DNA of 64,000 nt from Pycnopodia helianthoides (lineage: Eukaryota > Echinodermata > Asteroidea > Forcipulatida > Asteriidae): the NCBI GenBank assembly GCA_032158295.1, contig CM063244.1, positions 21,082,815 to 21,146,814 on the forward strand, given 5' to 3'. A model generated the notes under the pieces. That model was given only the letters and a program-made list of their open reading frames with translations, did not search any database and had not been told where the DNA came from. Positions 22,682-52,400 of this stretch are shown one piece after another (position 1 is the stretch's first letter; each line of letters opens with the position of its first letter). Made by a program: the position numbers and the translations under genes.

Positions 22682-22945
22682 GTATTCCGTTTGTAATTTT
22701 AGATTTTTAACTAATTTCCTCTTATGCCTTAATATTTGTATTTCTTAAACTTTACTTTTTATTGTACTTTAATGGGTTTTTTAAGCACGAGAGCCAAGGC
22801 AATTTCTATTGTATACTAGCAATAAACCAAATCTAATCTAATCTAATCTAATTAATCGGGTGGGGTTCAAACCACCAACCCTTTTTCATTCTAGAACAAA
22901 AATGTCATACCACTCGACCTCCGAGCTTGCCCTAGCTAGAGAAAG
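22682..22945. other. No gene; SINE-like tail with TCTAA repeats
   Basis: (AATCT)n occurs at 22829-22850, followed by a stretch resembling a reversed tRNA-like head (GGTTCAAACCACCAACCC). Confidence 0.4.
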
Positions 22946-22949
22946 TTTG

Positions 22950-23346
22950 ATTCCTATATATTAGCAGCGAGTACCGCTAAATGATGTGTAATGATATATT
23001 TTTTATGTATTGATCCATTGCACCAACGTCACACGCGGCTACGGTTTGCTCTGCTTCTATTTCGAGAGTAAAATTCCACCAATTGTTTTGTTTTATTCCT
23101 ATATATTAGCAGCGGGAACCGCTAAATGCTGTGTAACAATTTTTTAAAGTTGTATTGATCCATTGCACGGATGTCACACGCGTCTACGCTTTGCGCCGCT
23201 TCTATTTCGGGAGTAAAATTTCACAAACAATTTTTTATTCCTATATATTAGCAGCGGGTACCGCTAAATGCTGTGTAACAATTTGGGGGGGGGAGGGCTA
23301 TATGGTTTGTGCCACTTCTATTTCGGGAGTCAATTGCACGAAGAAA
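22950..23346 (+). repeat. Tandem repeat, about 130-140 bp, 2.7 copies
   Basis: Each copy starts CCTATATATTAGCAGCG and runs through a CCATTGCAC, GTCACACGCG and CTTCTATTTCG core. Copies start near 22954, 23097 and 23240, and the third lacks the middle part. A related single piece lies at 55805-55890. Confidence 0.75.
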
Positions 23347-23970
23347 GTATTTAGCAAGCGTGTAAAATGAGGACTATACTGTACACCACACAAAGACATT
23401 GGCTCTCATTAGACCTTTCTATTGCAATGTCACAGCCCATGTTTTTGCCAACCAATGTTGGAAAACTACAGGAAGCTTATGTAAAGCCAAAAACAGATAG
23501 CCACAGTTTGTGACAATGTTACACAAATACTACCCCCCAAAAATAGTGTTGAATTTGTTGAAAACAAACCAATTATGGGATGTACTTTTGTTTGTATGAA
23601 AGTTCACAGAAGTGTTGAATTTGGTCATAATTATTATCTGTTAACATGATTGGATATGTTGTTAACATTCGGCCGTCCATGCCAACTAGCGCGGTTTGTT
23701 TATCAAGAATGGAAAGGTCTATATGGGGCAACTGACTCAAGTGACACTTTTTTTTTTGCAATAAGAATAACTCAAAATGTATACTATTGTATATAGCATT
23801 CGAGAAGCAATGTAAAAAAAAACTACAATCTAACTGTAAGCAGATTATTAGAGTAAAATGCTGTTGAAGCAACAGTTTATGGTACCGACAGAATTGCAGT
23901 GTTGTATGATTTTTTTTTACAAGTTCTCTTGCCTATGAACATTTATGCTGCCATAATCCAATATTCCGCT
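23347..23970. other. No gene recognised
   Basis: AT-rich sequence. A 99-residue minus-strand ORF (23573-23872) has no protein-family features and a codon make-up like its surroundings. Confidence 0.4.
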
Positions 23971-23973
23971 TCG

Positions 23974-24202
23974 TTAACCCTCCAACTGTCAGTGACTCTT
24001 GGCAACATTTTCCAGTGAGTTGACCAACCATTTGAAACCATTCGACTGCCAAGGTTGTGTACCGTGGCACAACTGTGCACAGAACTAACTGAGTACTGTG
24101 TACATGCATTCCCTCATGGTATCATATTTCAGGCTGGCATAGTTTATCTATCATTCAAAACCACTTGAATGGTATTGAATGGTCAGACAGCAAGAGGGTT
24201 AA
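23974..24202. mobile_element. TTAA-flanked MITE
   Basis: It begins TTAACCCTC and ends GAGGGTTAA, as a 229-bp element. A near-identical copy lies in reverse orientation at 43233-43461. TTAA at both ends fits a piggyBac-type non-autonomous element. Confidence 0.75.
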
Positions 24203-24534
24203 GCCCCGCCCATCATATCCACTGCTTAATGGTGACATAAGACATGCGTGTCTCTCTCTGCAAAGAAGCTCTATGCGCCGCTTTACAGTAATAATAATAC
24301 CAGACATTTATAAAGCGCATAATGCAGGAGCCTCTATGCGCAACACAAATATGAAAACAAACAAAAACAATGAAATGAAATAATAAAGCAATTGTTACAA
24401 AAATAAAGATTCGAATATGAAGGGGTAAGTCATTCATAACAAAAATGCAATGAACTGGGAGGTTCTTTGACCATAGAATTTAGTGAAAATAATAGGATAA
24501 TACAGTGAGAATGGCCTCAACTTGTTTGCTTTTT

Positions 24535-24900
24535 TAAAGTAAGCTTTTAAATGTATTATACAGGATTGGTAGAGCTGATAAAATAGTTCATGTTTTGTGT
24601 GATTAACTATATACATGAAATAATAGACTTGTGAAAATTTGGGCTTAATTCGTTGTGTGAGTCAGAAGAAAATAGTGAAGAACCATGAACAATTTTCAGC
24701 ATGTAAACACATTGTCCTGAAATCAGCTGTTGTATATTTTTAGGTTTTCAGATACAGTTTTCTCGAATATGACTTCATTTCAGAGAGAAATCTTTCACAG
24801 AAAAAAATGGGTCTTGTATCAACTTCATAATCAGTAAGCTTTCAGACTAAAACTTAACAATAACAATTTTTTTTCCTTACCAATCCTGTATAATACCTCC
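24535..24900. mobile_element. Diverged MITE related to families 1 and 2
   Basis: TATTATACAGGATTGGTA near the left is mirrored by TACCAATCCTGTATAATA at the right. The inner GTGAAAATTTGGGCTTAATT stretch matches the core of the family. Confidence 0.6.
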
Positions 24901-25653
24901 GGTCAGACTTTTTGACAAGCATTCATGTTTGAATGATTGGCCTGAAGGGACAGAATTTAAAGAGTTGTTTTTTTACGTGGTATTCACGGGTGATTTTAAG
25001 TGAGGCTGCCTCATAAATAGCCCCCCCCCCTCCCTGCTCCCTCCCCCTCCCCCCTGTGGCTAACATTGGTGAAAACTACCACTAGTCTGATGATGGCTAG
25101 TAAGGTTTGTGGTAACACCATCAAAATATTCTCTCTTGAGTTGTGGTGGCCCTGAAAAGAAACTTTGGGGGCAACAACTTGAAATGAAGATGATCAGGCA
25201 ATGCCCATATCGGCTGTAAATGGCTGCAAAAGATCTGACCCATTTACTCTGGAACACACCCCCCAAAAAAGTGTGTCAAAAACTTGACAATATTTGCCAA
25301 GACGAATGGTCTCTAAAGGGTTAAAGTGGAAAAAGTTTCATGACCATGGATATCTGCCCTCATGGTGAACTTACCAGCCAAAGATTTGCAAAACATTTGA
25401 TTTTGTCAGCTGGAACCATTTTTAGATGCCTTCCCCCCCTCCCTCTTTCTCTTTCTTTAGGGAGACAAGTTAACAAAAGAAAGTTGTTACAAAAAGAACA
25501 TTAAAGCCATTGCAAGGGGAAGGTGGATGTTTTACAGGACCCCTAGCCTGCGGTTTTGGGATCTCTTGTATTGTATTCTAATTATATTTTAATTATCAGT
25601 TTAAAAACAATTAACACGTCTTTTTAATTCTCTTTTTGATATTTGTTGTTTAG
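24901..25653. other. No gene seen; sequence upstream of the first visible WASHC4 exon
   Basis: It contains C-rich tracts (25021-25060). I looked for the preceding WASHC4 exon here and found no matching reading frame with splice sites. Confidence 0.4.
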
Positions 25654-43894
<18,241 letters not shown>

Positions 43895-44670
43895 GTGCAC
43901 CAGGAGAACTCATGGACGCTGCAGAATATCTGGGATTTAAGCTGAGAAAGTTGCCAGATTCAGAGATCGAAAATGATATCAGTCTTAGAAACGGGGGAAA
44001 TTAAAATGTATAAATGCTTGTGGCAACTGTACACTAGGGGGCCGAATTGAAAAGAGCTGCTTAAGTGCACACATTTTGTGAATCATTAAAAACATTTCGC
44101 TGAGCAGAGAAAAGGTTACCAGCCAAAACACTACAGCATGTGTATCGAGTGCGACTTGGTAACCCAGTCATTTTTAATGAGCAGTGACGATCTTTGTTAA
44201 GCACCATTTTCTGCTGCTAAGTAACTCTTTTGGGCCAAGCTAGTTGTCCTGTGTTATAATGGAGGATCCTGTGGGAGTAGAAGGGATGGAGTATGCCCTT
44301 TGGTTATTTTTGGCAGAACTGTTTCTTGCAAGGCATGTGTGTACTAGGATGTTGCACTTATGAAAGGGACTCTAGATTTTGACAACATGAGTTTTCTGGA
44401 AAAATTATACTGGAAATCTTAAAATGGAGAAAAGGTTTTACTTACAAAACAAAACAAATGTGGAAACATTTCTGTGGTGATCTTTGATGCTTTATAACAG
44501 TGGTGCCGTATTCAAATATAAAAAAGATACAAAAAAGTAAATTGGCTACCTCAAACGTCAGCAATAGAGTTGAAATAAACTAAAATGTTTAGATTTTCAG
44601 GAAAGTGTGAAACTGGTTGTAGATGATGATTCCAGACAAAAGAAGACCACTATATACATTTTAAAATAAA
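43895..44670 (+). other. WASHC4: WASHC4 3' UTR with embedded MITE-3
   Basis: Probable 3' UTR. A diverged family 3 MITE lies at 44037-44236. The best poly(A) signal is AATAAA at 44665-44670. Confidence 0.5.
44665..44670 (+). terminator. Candidate poly(A) signal, WASHC4
   Basis: AATAAA lies about 770 bp after the stop. Another hexamer lies near 44574. Confidence 0.4.
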
Positions 44671-44924
44671 ATGAAATGTATGAAAAAGTATGAGCGTCTC
44701 ATCTTTTACATGTAAAGTTTGACTTTATTATTTTAGGGGTCAAGAGAATGAATGTCGGCTGTTTTGTCCAGACGATAGACAAATGAGCTTCGGACGAATT
44801 GTCCATTTGTCCATCCACGTTCTGCCTGATCTGTCACCCATTTCGATCGCACTAGAATCATACTTTTGCGGCCTGGGTCAGACTCCAATTTGGGGGAAAC
44901 CAGTGGCCAGAGGCTCTTGATCAA

Positions 44925-45215
44925 TTCTGACGATTGAGATTCGTGCTGTTATCTACGACCGTTTTTTCTTTCTTTCGTGGTCTCGAAGCAATGATCAGAC
45001 TGTAGCTTTCTATTTTGTGCAAACACAGTCCGCTGTCATTGACCTCTGCAAGATCTCCTGAGCTGCATGTGTTTGGCAGTAGTGGATAGATGAGGCAGTG
45101 CTCCATGGTACGGTCAGCTTCTCTGCACTCACAGTTGATTTGTCTGGTCTTGTAGCCCCATTCCACGAGTGCAGCTTTTCGATCACCTGTTTTTGTACAG
45201 TGAAATCTTAATAGT
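44925..45215 (-). mobile_element. Non-LTR retrotransposon remnant, C-terminal end
   Basis: A minus-strand ORF reads LLRFHCTKTGDRKAALVEWG, CECREADRTMEHCL and then a DL...VND stretch. This is the pattern seen at the C-terminus of many LINE polyproteins (CxCG-E-QTMDHLL-CPL). No upstream reverse transcriptase core is present, so it is a dead 3' fragment. Confidence 0.6.
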
Positions 45216-45223
45216 ATGGGGTT

Positions 45224-45355
45224 GAACAAAGAAAAATTGACTAGAGCGGGATTTGAACCAACGACCTCCGGATTAACGTACGGCGCTCTACCAGCTGAGC
45301 TATCTAGCCCTATATTGGCGGTCTCCCTATTTTGTCAATATCTTTGTTCAGGGGT
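45224..45355 (-). mobile_element. SINE, family B, reversed, good tRNA-like module
   Basis: On the minus strand GGGCTAGATAGCTCAGC, then GGTAGAGCGCCGTACGTTAA, then a GGTTCAAATCCC B box. Other copies are in the window and no paired acceptor stem is seen, so it is not called as a tRNA gene. Confidence 0.65.
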
Positions 45356-46140
45356 TTGAAATCTTAAGTAATCAATTTACAGTATTAATGAAAGATGCAT
45401 GCTACGAGGCCACTACAACTCTGCATGCAAACTTATTAAGGGGCTTGTGAGACATTTTAATTGCACTTATCAGAAATAAAATTTAACTAGAAGAGAAACT
45501 AAACATTCGCTGAATTGCCACCAACTGAAGATTTAAGTTAAACCAAAGTTGAGCTTTATAGTTCACCAATTTTATAAGCTGATATCAAGGCATCCATATA
45601 TATATATATGTATCCAGAAAAATAGTTCTATAAAATTGTTTTGGATTTCTAATCAAAAGCAGCTAAGTATATCTAAAAACCAAAAGTTTAAAAATATGCT
45701 GGAGGATAAATGAACAGCTTGTTATTCAGCCTGTTTATGATGTGTTTAAAACTTGCCAATTTAAGTCTTAACAAAATCAAACCTTTTCAAATTTTAATGA
45801 TTTCTAAAAAAAAATATATTATTGTTTAATTGTTAATCGTTCGTTGTTGTTTTAGAAAGGCTGTTTCTTTACTGAGGTACGACCCTGCTTAAACTTTGTT
45901 TGGACTCACTTTTTTCATTAAAGGTGTGAATCAGAAACCTACTTTTGTTCCCCCTTTTTGCACCTCTGTTGGACTATTAAAAGGTTAACTCAAAAGGAAT
46001 GTACAACTGGGGATTGTACTCCGATTTCAATAAACGACAACAAATACACAGATGTTGTGAGTTAATGCCACAGTCGAAATCAACTGTTTTTATTTTGTGC
46101 TGGATACAGAATGTTTGTGCATACCGGACACTGAACACAA
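45356..46140. other. No gene; AT-rich intergenic
   Basis: A (TA)n tract lies at 45597-45609. No supported ORF. Confidence 0.5.
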
Positions 46141-46179
46141 AACCGGCGAGTACACCAGACCCCAGAAATTGGATTTACC

Positions 46180-46600
46180 AGACCCTAACAGGGGAGGGGT
46201 ACACCATACCCTAACAGAGGAGGGGGAACAACATACTATAACAGGGGGGGTACACCATACTATAACAGGGAGGGGTACACCATACTATAACAGGGGAGGG
46301 GTACACCATACTATAACAGGGGAGGGGGTACACCATACTATAACAGGGGAGGGGTACACCATACTATAACAGGGGAGGGGGTACACCATACTATAACAGG
46401 GGAGGGGTACACCATACTATAACAGGGGAGGGGGTACACCATACTATAACAGGGGAGGGGTACACCATACTATAACAGGGAGGGGGTACACCATACTATA
46501 CCAGGGGAGGGGGTACACCATACTATAACAGGGGAGGGGTACACCATACCCTAACAGAGGAGGGGAGGGGTACACCAGACCCCCAAATTGGGTTCACCAG
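46180..46600 (+). repeat. 26-bp G-rich minisatellite, about 15 copies
   Basis: The unit is ACACCATACTATAACAGG plus GGAGGGGT, with one-base length variants in the G runs. Edge copies carry CCCTAACAGAGG. The repeated GGGGAGGGG runs on the + strand could form G-quadruplexes. Confidence 0.9.
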
Positions 46601-46639
46601 ACCCTAACCAGAGGTAAACCAGACCCCAAAAACCTCTAA

Positions 46640-48320
46640 GGTGATAAAAAGAACTGTCTAACTATTGTATTGAGAAGTGCTTATCCTCATTTTAACTTAA
46701 CCCTCACCCATAAGTTCCATGTTGATGACCTTCCACAAAACGAAGGTGGTTTCTGACTGGCAAACTTGAGTCAACATCTTGTATCTGTCAGGATAGGGGA
46801 ACAAAAATCTATCTAGCTAGGATTGTAGTTAGTAAACTCAAATTGGTTTATTTCTGTGTATGTATTTCTTTTTTGAAATAATTTCATGAAAGCTGAACTT
46901 TGTTTTATAAGTTGCTTATTAAAGTAGGTCGGTATTTTAATAACTAAGTTTTGGATTGTATTGAACTGATTTATGCGTCATGTCATGTTGCCATGGTAAC
47001 TGTTTTACTGTGGTTACCGATCACATCATTCCTTTCATCACATGATCTATTACAATGTGTAATTTGTTTATATAATACACGTTTTATAGAATGTCCACAA
47101 AGCCTTAAAAGTAACACAATGGATTACATAACTATTGAGATTGGTAATCTGAATAAATATATTTCAATTCCAGTCAATCAAGAAGTTTTTGTTTTATTGT
47201 TTACCAGTGGTATAGCATTGTTTACATTATATCACTTCAAGACTATATATCTTGATTTTGTATTGAAGCAAAAAAGGAATAAAAATCTTTGTCCGCTTCT
47301 CAATTTTTGGACCAATCATTTTGCAGTATCCATAATGATTAATCCATGTTGGTCAATGGTTTGTTGTCTGCGATTTAAAATAAAACAAACTATTCTCATG
47401 ACTGTTTACTTTTTTGAGACGACTGTACCCTTGCCGCACTGACACAAAATTGTTGCAATCGAGTGATGATTTCTAATTCAAAACCCGAGTTTCACAAGGA
47501 TGTTGTAGGCTTACTACAGTTTCATTGTCAATAAAAAAAAGTTCTATACTTTCGAAACGTTGTACAAGAATTATTATTAGCTTCCATTTTTTTTTCGGAG
47601 CTTGAAAACTTGTGTTTCCCAAAAGGAAAAACCTGGATATTTTTGAAACAGTCACCGGAATTACAAAGTTTCTTTCTTTCTTTCCCAAGCCTGAAAACCT
47701 GTGTTTTGCAAAGAACCTTGTTTATTTTCCTAGAGGACAAACCTGGATATTATTCGAAACGGCACACTGGCAAAAAAATTACGTGAATCACCCATTAAAA
47801 ACAGACCCGAGTTTGCCTACGACAAACTCGGGTTGGTACTCAACGGTTTGGGGTGTGAGCAGTTTTCAACACGATCTTTCTTATCTGATAAAAAGTTCAT
47901 GAGACGTAAACATGTGGTTTAGGGTGCCGCTGCCGGTGAGCTTACTGACACAAATAGCTACAAAATTTCACAAGTTTTTTGGTTATAATGTGAAGTATTG
48001 GGAAACATTTTTAATTGTCATCATCAAAGCAACTTTGAATCGTAAAATTCGACGAAATAAATCTTGAGAAATCGAATAAGAAACAGTCAGGCTTTCGCTC
48101 TGCAGCATTTCGGTCATTAGACTTCAGCAGTATGCTTGATAGGTCAGGATCACTGGCCTTTGGGAAGTGGGTTCCAGGGTGAATGTTTGTATTACAACTA
48201 CTTTACTGATAACAGAGTCACACGGTAAACCCCACATAACTTTTTTTGTTATACAAATAAAATGAATGGGAAAAATCTAATGATATTTTGCTTTTGAAGA
48301 CTCGTCCCTCGGAGTGCCTT
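46640..48320. other. No supported gene
   Basis: The 163-residue ORF at 46951-47442 has no recognisable features. A diverged direct duplication around GAAAACTTGTGTTT (47604) and GAAAACCTGTGTTT (47693), each followed by an ACCTGGATATT stretch, lies at 47600-47765. Confidence 0.45.
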
Positions 48321-48328
48321 GCTCTCAT

Positions 48329-48359
48329 CATAGAGTAAGGACTATGTCCTTACTCTATG
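48329..48359. repeat. Perfect hairpin, 14-bp arms, 3-base loop
   Basis: CATAGAGTAAGGAC, TAT, then its exact inverse. The direct repeat GCTCTCATCAT overlaps or abuts it on both sides. Confidence 0.8.
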
Positions 48360-48959
48360 CTCTCATCATGGTCATTCGTCATTGCCCCCCACAGAGAGCC
48401 ACAGACCAGGTGGCTATAGGAGACTTAACCTATGTACTAACTTGCAATTTTCTGGACATTATTTGCAAGTATATTTTTTGGTGTAGGGGAGCCGATAATT
48501 ATTCCAATCTTGGCAGCACTTGCATCAACAATTTGTCCTCTGTGTTTCTTAAAAAAGAAGAAAAGTTAGATAAATTACAGATGCTTTGTGGTCAAGAAAC
48601 TGGAAGACTTGGTGGAGGGGGAATTAATGTGGGCGGATGTATTTTTAAAGACAGGGTGGAAACTTGGGGGACTCTGTGAGGTACTTGCTATGCGGGAGGG
48701 TGTTTATGAGTTGGGGAAAACTTAGAGAGACTAAATGGGGAAATTCTGTGGGCGGAGGTGAGCCTTAAAACTTTGAGAGCGGGATTTTGATGGACTCAGT
48801 TGGCTAGCCACAGACACTGGTGACCCCCTTCTTTTATTTAAGAAAATGGTCGAGCGCCCCCTAGTGACAGCTGCTTTTAATTTTATTTACAACTCGTCAA
48901 TCACAGGTTCTCTCTCGTTTGCACGATTAGGAACTTTCTTCTTCCCGGCAAAACTAAAA

Positions 48960-49499
48960 ATGTTTTACCGTCGTCTTTCAGTCGGTTTAAGGCAGGCAAC
49001 AGCATGTGCCACCAAAGTATTTCTGTTCAACACAAGGCAAACTAAACATCTGAGTTTGAACCAGAGGTTTTATGCAAGTGCATCAACGGGACGAATCTCA
49101 CTGAATCCTCGACCCGTTAGTATTCAACATGGTGGAGGCAGTTGTGCATCTAAAAGTAAAACTGCATCCAGGTCGAGTTTATTTGCTCGGAGACTATCAT
49201 CATCAGGGCCAGCTTGCGGTAAGGAAGAAGAACCCAAAGCAAGCAAACCGCTGCTGGGCCTCCAACCAAACGACTTTGTCGACTTCATGAAAGAGAAGAA
49301 AATCCGGCGAGGTTTTATCGTGTACGATAGGGAAGCCGGCGAAGTTCGGGTGTCCCACCCGGAGCTGGCAGAGCTGGGGGATTTTGCTCGCGACGACCGG
49401 GTGGATTATGACAAGCACGAGGCGGTGTTCCTGGAGATCGGAGAGCGGTCGGGTTGCTTACTGGGTGCGTTCGTCTGGAGGACCAACAGGGGGCAAGCT
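48960..49499 (+). CDS. Dehydrogenase exon 1 (presequence and N-domain start)
   Basis: It has 180 codons ending RTNRGQA before donor GTAAGG. Residues 1 to about 85 are basic and Ser-rich with no family match (targeting region). Residues 95-180 match the start of the catalytic domain (HEAVFLEIGE...GAFVWRTNRG). GC content is higher than in the flanks. Confidence 0.85.
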
Positions 49500-52400
49500 G
49501 TAAGGAACTGCACACCTTCCATGAGATTTTTTCATGAGAATGTGTTTTTTCACCACTTAATCCAAATAATATAATACAAGAATAAAGTTCTATCCCAAGG
49601 ACTAGGATTAAGAAGGAGGCCTAACCTAGTTTAAGCCAGTCATACTCAAAGGTCACCCTTGCTGGTTTTCCACCATAAACTTTCAGCTGATCATGACTGG
49701 CTTGATAAGAACAAGGACCTTGCATTTATTTTTTACATTAGTCATGATGATTTGTCAGGGTTTTGATAATCACAGTGAGCTTAGTCCAGGTTGAACTCAT
49801 CCGTTGGAAGTGCATTTCCTTAGAAATTTGTCTAGTGCGGAAGGAGCTTAAACCAACATTAGATCTCAAGAACACCAAATATGAACAACTTCATTAAAAC
49901 TAATAATCCATTATGCCTTGTTAAGGATATTTGATTAGCCTTCCCAATCCAACCAACTATCAAAATTGGCGCAACCCATTTAAAATTTGCAAGGAAGTAC
50001 ATGGAAAATTAAAATCTTTGTGATTTGTCCTCACACTTCTGAGGATTTTCCCATTGACCTAGCCCTAGCATTTATAGCTTTATTACTCCGAAATTTGTAG
50101 CAGTTCATAACAGATGTGTGGGGAAGGGAGGGGGCACACGGTTGTACAGGGTTTGCCCTTAACCTTTTTAGTGACTGGCCAGCAGGACCAGTTAGCTTGT
50201 CATTTCAGTAGTTCATGAGCTTTTTCACTAGTCCGTATTTCAAGAAATAGGGATGTTTTTCAAAACTGAACTAGCCAGCCGGACCAATTGGAGTGAATTT
50301 GGACTGGTCCACAAGTGGTTTTATCTGGCATTTGGCCAACGGTCCACTGTTAAGGGAGGATGCTGATTGTACAATGTACCTTCCCGTCCCCATGAAACTG
50401 TGGGGGGGGGAGGATAGATACTAACAGGAACTATTCATTTGCATGGCAAAATATTTTGACAGAACAGATTTTGTGCACACAGAATGCTAGTATTGAGAAG
50501 CAAATATGATAATTTGTGAGTAGCAACTGGGTTTGCTATACAAGGGAAATCGTTCACTGATATTTGTTCTTACTTAATAATAATAATAATAATGCATTTA
50601 TAATGCGCCATCTATCTAGTGTACGAGACCCTATTCCGAGGTGCAGAACAAAAAACAAAAACATATAGGCCTAAGCAGCAAAAGAGAAATATAGAATACA
50701 AAGACAATTATACAGATGAATAATCTAAGACTTGACTAGATCTTGGCCCAATGTCATAGCTCTGCTTACTTTAGGCAAAAAATTGGTGCTTACGGAAGCA
50801 GGGAATTCCGTGCTTACGTCGAGCGTATTTTACAGGTTAGCAAGGAAAGTCCACATTACTAGGCATTCTTCTCTTACAGAGCTTGTGCTCTGAAATTCGG
50901 GGTCGCCTCCTAAATGAAGAATGGTGGTCGCAAGCGTAGAATTCGGCAGTAAGCAGAGCCATGAAATTGTGCCCTGTTCTGCTGAAATTGAGACCGTTTG
51001 GACAGGATATGGAGTTCTAGATAAACTAATGATGTGTTATTTATTCCTCTGAATCTCTCCTCCCTTGTCAACCAGTGCGGTGGTATCCGGCTATGGGACT
51101 ACACAACCATGGAGCAGTACTTGAGGGACGGACTGCGGCTTGGCCAGGGAATGGGAGTCAAGTCAGCTCTGGCTGGTTTATGGTAATATCTGTTAACCCT
51201 TACCGCCATGATAATCATTTAATTATTTTACTAAAATAATTACTATAATGAGTTTTTAGGCACCCTGCTAAATGCATCAAAATGCAGTACGGTTAGATAA
51301 AAGTCCTGCTAAATGTAGCAAAATGGCAACAAAGGATTCTGTACCATTTTTGAAGCACAAAATTTAGCTAGGTTACCAGCCAAATATCATTCAACATGTA
51401 CCACGTGTGACTGGTTTCCTACTAACTTTTGCTCAGCAGAAAAAAGTTAAGCACAATTTTCTGCTTATAAAGCAGCTCTATACAGGGCCTAATTTCATAA
51501 TGCTAGCTGAAGAAACTGCTTAGAAAATTTCTTTGCTAAGCAAAAAATGAGTGAGGCACCAGTCATGACAGTGTACAGTTTATGGAATTTTGACTGGTAA
51601 CCTGTTTCTGCTGAGCAATATTTGTCTGTACTTGTCAAGTATTTGTGCTTACAGGCTTTATGAAATTGGACCCAGGTTCAAACAAGCCTTGCAATTTGTA
51701 CCTGTGCAGCACCAATATGCATTGGAAGATTGCTGGGGGACGAGGGGGGATACCCTGCTGTGCACACAATGCAGCAGATTATTATAGCCTGCCCGATATG
51801 GGGCAGAGGGTCCCCCCCCCCCCCAACGTTCCCATACTTTAACACACTATTTTCCTTTTGTATAGAACTCCCCCCAAAAATCCTCAAAAGAGTTCCTGAG
51901 ATTCCAAGCACACAATAAAGACACAATAGGGGGGGGGGGGTACCCTCTGCCCCATATCGAGCACCAATTGTAGATTATTGGTATTGAGTTGACTGCTAAA
52001 TGCAACACAATACATAACCTTTTTTCCCAAAAGTCAGATCGAGCTGCAGTTTACTTCAAATTTGCAATCTCTACCAACATGTTAGGAATAGATTAGAAGA
52101 ATGAGTATTTCTACTGTATCAAAGTGACACCCCCCCCCTGTGTGTCCTTCTTAAATTGCATAAATTTACAAACTGTATACAATGTATTGACAACCACTGA
52201 CACGCATCACAGAAGTTGTACTGACCCTTCACACCATTGTTATGTTCTGACCTTTTTTGTGAGAGCTACCCACATTAATCCAGTTGAAGATGAGGGAGGG
52301 GGGATGGAGTCTGCATTGCGACCTTTCCCATACAAGCATTTCATTTCAATCCAGCTCATTGGTTCTCAACGCATTCTGATGTTTATAGAGACCCCATGGA

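Noticed and set aside
46951..47442. 163-residue ORF on the + strand
   Set aside because: It lies in AT-rich intergenic sequence and has no family motif, no clear splice partners and a composition like its surroundings.
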